Assembly (NCBI RefSeq): GCF_036898095.1
Contig: NC_090743.1
Location: 16,568,330 to 16,632,329, forward strand
From: Palaemon carinicauda
Lineage: Eukaryota > Arthropoda > Malacostraca > Decapoda > Palaemonidae
Direction of reading: 5' to 3'
DNA length: 64,000 nucleotides
Shown here: piece by piece, positions 58,458-64,000 of the stretch
How the letters are laid out: every line of letters starts with the position of its first letter
Position numbering within the stretch: the first letter of the stretch is position 1
The notes under the pieces: generated by a model
The model's database searches: none
Seen by the model: the letters and a program-made list of their open reading frames with translations, nothing else
Told to the model about the DNA's origin: nothing
Program-made: the position numbers and the translations under genes

Positions 58458-58984
58458 GTTGAAATTTAGAAAAGATTTAGAGGATCATAAATCTTTGTGT
58501 TATTGATGATATGCATTATTTTGATATATTTACAAGATAAAAATATACAATAGTTGAAAATTAAAACTTGATAATAGAAATTATGCTAGTGTTGAATATA
58601 AGGTTGTGAGGAAATTTACATTATAAATGATTTGATACATTTGCTTATAGTAGAGTTGAAAATTAATTGACATTCAAGCTCTATAATTTAAAACACAGGT
58701 TTACTAATACTAATAGTTTTATTCATTCACACGGATATATACATTCGAGAATAGTATAATTTACTTATTAAAGAATCGGTACATTAGTTTTGTGTAATAT
58801 TTTTGGCACCCTCCCCCCCAACAATATCTTTACCTTAACTACCTTAACTAGCACCAAAAAACTGATCGAGTGCTAGCTAGCTACGCTACTGCCCTGAGAA
58901 AGGATAAGGATACCCTTAAACTGATTAAACTATACTGCATCCTATTCAAGCTAGAACAAATTTTAATATACGTGCAATGAATTA
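58458..58984. other. Probable 3' UTR and intergenic DNA
   Basis: AT-rich with no ORF. No AATAAA was identified with confidence. It includes a direct repeat TACCTTAACTACCTTAACTA at 58831-58850. Confidence 0.4.
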
Positions 58985-59720
58985 TTAGAATTGGAGGTTA
59001 AAAATATTCAGGATAATTGCAATACAACGTGCGGCCAGCAAATCATGTTTAGAGTAGTTACGAATGGTCTTTAAGTTATTTAAAAAAAAAAAAAACTCTT
59101 ATTCACCATATGTACTATTAAACAGAGGGGTACCTCAGAGGAGTGTACTAGACCCAATCTTATTCTGTATCTATACAATTGGTCTATCAAAAGTACTACA
59201 AATGAACGGAGTGACGTTTAAACTATATGCAGACGATACACAATTTTAATTTTCCATAAATATAGAAACTATAAACTAAATTCTTATCAGTGTTAAGGAA
59301 TGGATGAAAATTAAACGAATAAAACTAAACGAAAATAAAACTGAGATTAAGATGGCTGAAAAGTAAAACAGCCCAAGAAACTTGGTCGAGATTCATATAA
59401 CGAAAAAATAACAACTCTGTCCCAATGTCTAGTAAAGTTCGTGATCTCGGAGTATCTCTTGACTGTAACTTGTCTCTCAATGTTCAAATAAATAATGTAA
59501 TTTAGTTAAACCTGCTAGATAAAAGACCAGAAACGCAGTCATTAAACAAAAATACAATTCGACTGTGGGTTCTAGAGGTTTCAAATAAGCGGCTCAAAGA
59601 TAACATAAGAAGCCCCCACCTGACATCAGAAGAGCTGAGGATATGACTCTTCAGAAGTACTGATGATATAAGACTTCCAAGAAATTGAATATTTTTTAAA
59701 TGCTACGATACCATGGATTT
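58985..59720 (+). pseudogene. CR1/Jockey-like LINE RT remnant
   Basis: Plus frame reads LLNRGVPQRSVLDPILFCIY, then TFKLYADDTQF (catalytic YADD at about 59226-59240), a following IKLNENKTEI and, after breaks, SSKVRDLGVSLDCNLSLNV. These are consecutive RT motifs 4-7 of CR1/Jockey-type LINEs. Stops break the rest. Confidence 0.7.
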
Positions 59721-59934
59721 AACAATTAACGCAGATTACGCAATGTGATTATCTAAATTCTTAATGTATACGCAAAACAAATCTTATAGGTCCTAGAGGG
59801 CGCAGGAAATGGCCCTCAAAGTAATATTTAAACTTTAAAGACGACTTCTTGTGATAATAAACTGCACAAAAATCGTATCCTATCCAATCTTTGCCTTTTT
59901 CCTTACCAAATTTACATGTGGTATAGATTTTACT

Positions 59935-60904
59935 ATTATTACTAGCCAAGCTACAACCCTAGCTGGAAAAGCAGGATTATATAAGCACAAGAGCTCCATC
60001 AGAGAAAAATAGCCTAGAGGAAAGCCAATAAGGAAACAAATATATTATATGAGAAGTGATGAATCAACAATATAAAATGTATCAAGATCAGTAAACGTTA
60101 AAGCAGATCTGTCCCATATAATCTATAAAGAGAGACTTGTGTCGGCCATTTCAACATGAAAATATTCCCCGCAAATTTAAACTTCCGAAGTTCCAACAAT
60201 TTAACTACCTGATTATAAAGATCATTCCACAATCTGATCAGAGCTGGAATAAAACTTTTCGAATACTGTGCAGTTTTGAGCCTTATGATGGAGAAGGCAA
60301 GACTGTTAAAATTAACTTCATACCAAGTACAGTCTGGGAAGATTTGAATGAAAACGAAGGTCAGAATTATGAACTCTTATGCTTCATGCATAAAGTATCT
60401 GAACAGCAGTACCAGAGATTAATATCCAGATCAGAAATAAGAGATTTAAAATACCATAAGTTTCTATCCAATAAAGTAAGATGAGAGTCAGCAGCCGAGG
60501 ACAAGACAGGTAGAAAAAAAGAATTAAACCATTTCTTTAAAATAGATTAATCACCGAAAATTAAAAAAAGACTTTCACAATAAGCCATTTTTTTGTGAAA
60601 CTGAAAAAGAAACAAGACCAAAATTTAAATCGAGAATCACACCCAAAATTTTAAAGTTATATGTAATTAAACATTATTAATGCAGAGATCTGGATGTTGA
60701 GGAGTCACTGTCCTCGACTTGTTTACAATCATACTTTGTTAGGGTTCAGCTTCATGCCCCATCATTTGCACCAAACACTAATTTTAGCAAGATCTCTATT
60801 AAGGGATTCAGCAACCCTAGATCTACATTCAGGAGTTGGAACTCATGCAAAAAGAGTAGCATCATCTGTATATGCAACGAGCTTGTTTGAGGTCAAATCA
60901 CATG
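59935..60904 (-). mobile_element. LINE-like repeat with decayed YTDD motif
   Basis: Paralogue of the repeat split by element B (25990-26674 plus 34174-34700). On the minus strand its 5' side reads KLVAYTDDATLFA (60890-60852), the catalytic site of a non-LTR RT, followed by untranslated sequence to a 3' end at AGCTTGGCTAGT (59939-59950). It gives the empty-site order for element B's insertion. Confidence 0.65.
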
Positions 60905-61215
60905 TTTAAAGGTTTAAAGGCCATTCAGTAATGGCAGAGGCAAGGGACAGTGACATTGTCCTATCAAGCAGGGCAATGTCCTAGAGACTGACTATATTAC
61001 GTATGATTATCGCCAAGCTCCCTCTCCACCCAAGCTAGGACCAAGGAGGGTCAGACAGTGGCTGCTGATGACTCAGCAGATAGACTTATAGGATCCCCCA
61101 AACACCCCATACTTAGCACACAAGGATGGTGAGGTTGCAGCGACCAAAGAAACTAACGAGTTTGAGTGGGACTCGAACCCCAGTCTGGTGATTATCAGTC
61201 AGGGACGTTACCACA
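60905..61215 (-). mobile_element. tRNA-derived SINE
   Basis: On the minus strand the head (61215-61140) reads GTGGTAACGTCCCTGACTGA..., CCAGTCTGGGGTTCGAGTCC, C: a tRNA-like anticodon-arm and T-arm with an internal promoter B box (GGTTCGAGTCC). The body includes TTGGTCCTAGCTTGGGTGGA, and the tail ends in ATGGCCTTTAAACCTTTAAA. It looks fairly young. The family is abundant in shrimp-like genomes to my knowledge (recalled, not checked). Confidence 0.75.
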
Positions 61216-61377
61216 TGAAAAGAAATGGGCCAAGAACACTATGGTGTTCGTCAACAACAATTTTCAATCTATTACTCAAGATTTCAATAATAATTGCTCC
61301 CGTCATATGTTTCATTTATATAAATTCTCTAAATGTGATCACTGTTAATTTCGAGGAGAAAACTATTATAGTCGCTC

Positions 61378-61378
<1 letters not shown>

Positions 61379-61444
<66 letters not shown>

Positions 61445-61463
61445 GAGAGAGAGAGAGAGAGAG
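61379..61463. repeat. (GA)n microsatellite
   Basis: About 40 GA units with one GGA and one GTGA interruption. Confidence 0.95.
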
Positions 61464-62068
61464 CTTCATACGTCTTAGTTTGAATATAAAGATTAGTGTT
61501 AGCTCATTAAACATCAATGTTATTGTTTTCGGATAACTGCCATGGTGGAGGGTCACCAAGCATCAATAATAATAACCAAGGTCTATAGACCTTAATAGTG
61601 GAAATTAACAACAATTATAAAGATAAATTATTTCATTTTTAAATTACTGGCGACTCATAATCAAAAAATATATAAAAACATTTAACCAGGGAATTTTTTT
61701 AAAAGTTCTCATAAGGACGGTGGCATTATATGTCATAAAATCTTCCAGTAATCTAACAGCACTATGATTTAGTGTCATTGATTTCTATTGCACATTAGCT
61801 CTTACGATTATTTCCTATTAGGATTATGGATTAAAGTTAATCACCGACGTTAGTGTATAATTGCTATTATATGACGAGATATTATAACGCGACAGTAATT
61901 AGACAGCGCCCTTTCCATCACTTTTGACATAACTGTTTTCCCGCAAATTCCCGGTGTTCTCCTGCTGCTGCATTATCCACTAGCGGTGGCGTTGGGAATT
62001 ATTCTGAATTAGAAGCCCCCACTCTCCCCTAATGTAAGGCCAAACTCACATGACCTCCTCCTTTTCAG
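61464..62068. other. Intergenic DNA upstream of the right-hand gene
   Basis: No ORF. The last 40 bases are a pyrimidine tract ending CTCCTCCTTTTCAG at 62068. Confidence 0.4.
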
Positions 62069-62112
62069 CGGCACCTTGAAGACTGTCAAGATTCAGTACG
62101 TGGTTGACGCCG
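62069..62112 (+). CDS. Unidentified gene, small exon
   Basis: Forty-four bases between CTTTTCAG and GTGAGAG. Reads GTLKTVKIQYVVDA plus one base, which joins in frame to the exon at 62263 as Glu. Earlier exons, if any, were not located. No homology was recognised. Confidence 0.45.
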
Positions 62113-62262
62113 GTGAGAGATACACATTACACAATTTTCTCCGCCCATTTGACCGGCTTCAGTGAAGGAGTAATGTTTCTTTCCGCGACGTCGCTTATGG
62201 AAGTTCTGGGTTTGGACTTTGGTGGTGACTTCGTTGTTTTCCCCGCGGCAGATCGTTTTCAG

Positions 62263-63096
62263 AGTGGCAGGGAGACGTGGTTCCTGATTGCCTGGAAACG
62301 CATTCCTGTCAAGACGACAATGATGGGTCCGAGTCGCCCTCGGTCACCAAGAGCTCGCACCAAACTACTATTCGTGATTTGCGTGTTGGAGATGGGTCGC
62401 AAATGCCGATTGATAAAGAGAAAATCTTCCAAAGTGATTCTACTATTGAAAGCTACACAGAACCCGATGGCGAGATTTTCCTTACAGAAGAGAATAGTAA
62501 GGAGGAAAAGGATCTTACAACTTCAACAGTAGATCCACGAGAAACACTACAAAAACCAAGTGACCCTAAGGACTTGGGCGTACAGACAACACCCATCCCA
62601 TCGGGACCTAAAGAAAACACGTCTGGAACTCATTCAGAAAATAGAACCACTGACCAAGAAGTTGCTGTTCTCTCCATAGGAAGAACCAACGATGCAGTCA
62701 GAAACGCACAAAGGAAATACTCATGGAGTGCAAAATTTCTTCCTCCGCAGGGGCCCCACGCACATCCACTCCGGAGAGACGAATTCTCCGAAGCAACCAC
62801 GCAGCAACCGCACCTGTCTCGAATTGGGACGATGGAACCGAAACTCACGAGGAAGCCTTACCCTGTGGTCACTGTCACGAGCCGCGTATTATCATCCGGT
62901 AGGAATCGGAATGAAGGGAAGATACCAGAGATCGAGAAGAGTCCTTTGTCAAGAGACCCTCAGATCAGAAACATCGAGTTCGAACCCGTGCCCGAAGGAG
63001 ACCTCTATCGCACGGATACAACCCATGCCAAACCGACCATCTTGGCTTGGGCAGGGGCATTCGTCTCTCTTCTCCAGCCTTCGCATTTCCCTTACG
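62263..63096 (+). CDS. Unidentified gene, main exon
   Basis: 278 codons between a GATCGTTTTCAG acceptor and a GTAAGATC donor. The protein is Ser/Thr/Glu-rich and mostly disordered in look (DDNDGSESPSVTKSSHQTT, EENSKEEKDLTTSTVDP), with a basic middle (RRDEFSEATTQQPHL, TRKPYPVVTV). It ends in a hydrophobic segment, PTILAWAGAFVSLLQPSHFPY, that could begin a membrane helix. The single base left at the end joins to 63793 as Asp. GC content is higher than in the surroundings, as for real exons. I do not recognise the family. Confidence 0.6.
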
Positions 63097-63233
63097 GTAA
63101 GATCACTGTGATAGTATGGCTTGATGTTCCATGGGATTTGCTTGATATACAGGGATGCATCGGGAGAAGGGAGGGAGTGGTGAAAGCGGATAACATGGTC
63201 GTCACTGGAAATGTGATGAGGTTGAGGTAAAAC

Positions 63234-63235
<2 letters not shown>

Positions 63236-63305
<70 letters not shown>
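63236..63305. repeat. (GA)n microsatellite
   Basis: About 34 uninterrupted GA units in the intron of the unidentified gene. Confidence 0.95.
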
Positions 63306-63308
<3 letters not shown>

Positions 63309-63356
63309 CCGAAGTAACAGAGGGAGGTGGCACGATTGCCAAAGTTTTAATCGTTG

Positions 63357-63358
<2 letters not shown>

Positions 63359-63439
<81 letters not shown>
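63359..63439. repeat. (GA)n microsatellite
   Basis: About 40 uninterrupted GA units. The two GA arrays flank a 53-bp unique spacer. Confidence 0.95.
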
Positions 63440-63442
<3 letters not shown>

Positions 63443-63599
63443 TGTGAATTTGATGGCAGATCAGTGCTTAAATCATCTGGTTGACCTCGTTTCTTAATAC
63501 GAGAAGAAAAGATTCTAATTAAGGCTACATAAGAAAGGTTCAATCTGCTTGAGAGGCGAGTCACTAATAATGTCCAACACGAAATAAAATCAACATACC

Positions 63600-63625
63600 A
63601 AAAAAAAAAAAAAAAAAAAAAAAAA
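63600..63625. repeat. Poly-A run
   Basis: About 26 A in a row. Confidence 0.9.
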
Positions 63626-63792
63626 TAATTTTGGTCTTACTCAAAGACCCCCTATACTATTTTGAGCACATACAGACAGACAGTTCGGAGAAATATTTGG
63701 GCTTGCCTACCAATGCGATTAGTACTGCTACTTCCACTATGGTTTCAATGATTACTGATGATTAGGGTGTGAGAATAACTCATATCTTTCAG

Positions 63793-63827
63793 ATTTCCAC
63801 ATCAACGCCACAGCCCTCTTGACTCAG
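63793..63827 (+). CDS. Unidentified gene, probable third exon
   Basis: Acceptor CATATCTTTCAG; the previous exon's base gives Asp and then FHINATALLTQ, followed by a GTGCCA donor at 63828. If unspliced it stops at 63858-63860. The phase fits both sides. With the preceding hydrophobic segment it may belong to a membrane protein that continues past the window. Confidence 0.35.
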
Positions 63828-64000
63828 GTGCCAGAAACATCTGTTCTGGGTCTTGTCTGACCAATGTTTTATTTTGCACTGCTAGATGTCACAATTCACA
63901 CAATATTTTTCTTTCTTAAAACGAAAGGTTAGCTGAATCCCCGAGATATTTTTCTACCACATTGTAATATTTCAATCGTTTATCTTAATCCTGTATATTT
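63828..64000. other. Right-edge intron or intergenic sequence
   Basis: Nothing recognised. Confidence 0.4.

Noticed and set aside
61188..61559. ORFs made of Arg-Glu or Ser-Leu repeats, also at 63202-63564
   Set aside because: Translations of (GA)n microsatellites.

Overview
This is animal genomic DNA, most likely from a decapod crustacean (shrimp-like). The reasons are AT-rich introns, very long (TA)n and (GA)n tracts, many DIRS-type tyrosine-recombinase retrotransposons, a tRNA-derived SINE and LINE tails of a kind I associate with shrimp genomes. The species call is an inference. No bacterial, organellar or viral genes were recognised.

One host gene runs left to right through most of the window (about 4.8-58.5 kb). 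It is a split RBR-type E3 ubiquitin ligase resembling RNF216/TRIAD3. Its exons (4782-5221, 10100-10265, 36716-36834, 37246-37518, 40402-40512, 46995-47126, 47486-47601 and probably 58423-58457) join in consistent phase. They carry a CUE-like N-terminal part, then RING1, IBR and RING2 with the catalytic cysteine. A further well-bounded exon candidate (16457-16617) has its reading frame broken by one base. A second, unidentified gene starts near 62.07 kb (exons 62069-62112, 62263-63096, probably 63793-63827) and seems to run off the right edge.

Almost everything else is mobile DNA sitting in the introns. There are at least six DIRS-like elements. A (17604-25989, +) is decayed. B (26675-34173, -) is complete except that its gag is split by a DNA transposon. 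C (48640-55400, -) has all three ORFs open and looks intact. D (about 10378-16262, +), E (about 5560-9880, +) and F (about 40880-42800, -) are degenerate, and a short remnant may lie at 2590-4310. In A, B and C an internal complementary region matches both outer ends of the element and so fixes its borders. Gag proteins of the families share an N-terminal Cys/His domain.

Three copies of a short Tigger/pogo-like non-autonomous transposon with a (TA)n core (16805-17569, 18443-19162, 31712-32436) add nested layers: the third lies inside B's gag, and B lies inside an older LINE. Non-LTR elements include one with a long open RT ORF (37830-40204), a degenerate RTE-type element (42830-45650) and several fragments. 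A SINE lies at 60905-61215.

The genes do not form an operon or pathway. The layout is a small ubiquitin-ligase gene stretched to over 50 kb by transposon insertions.
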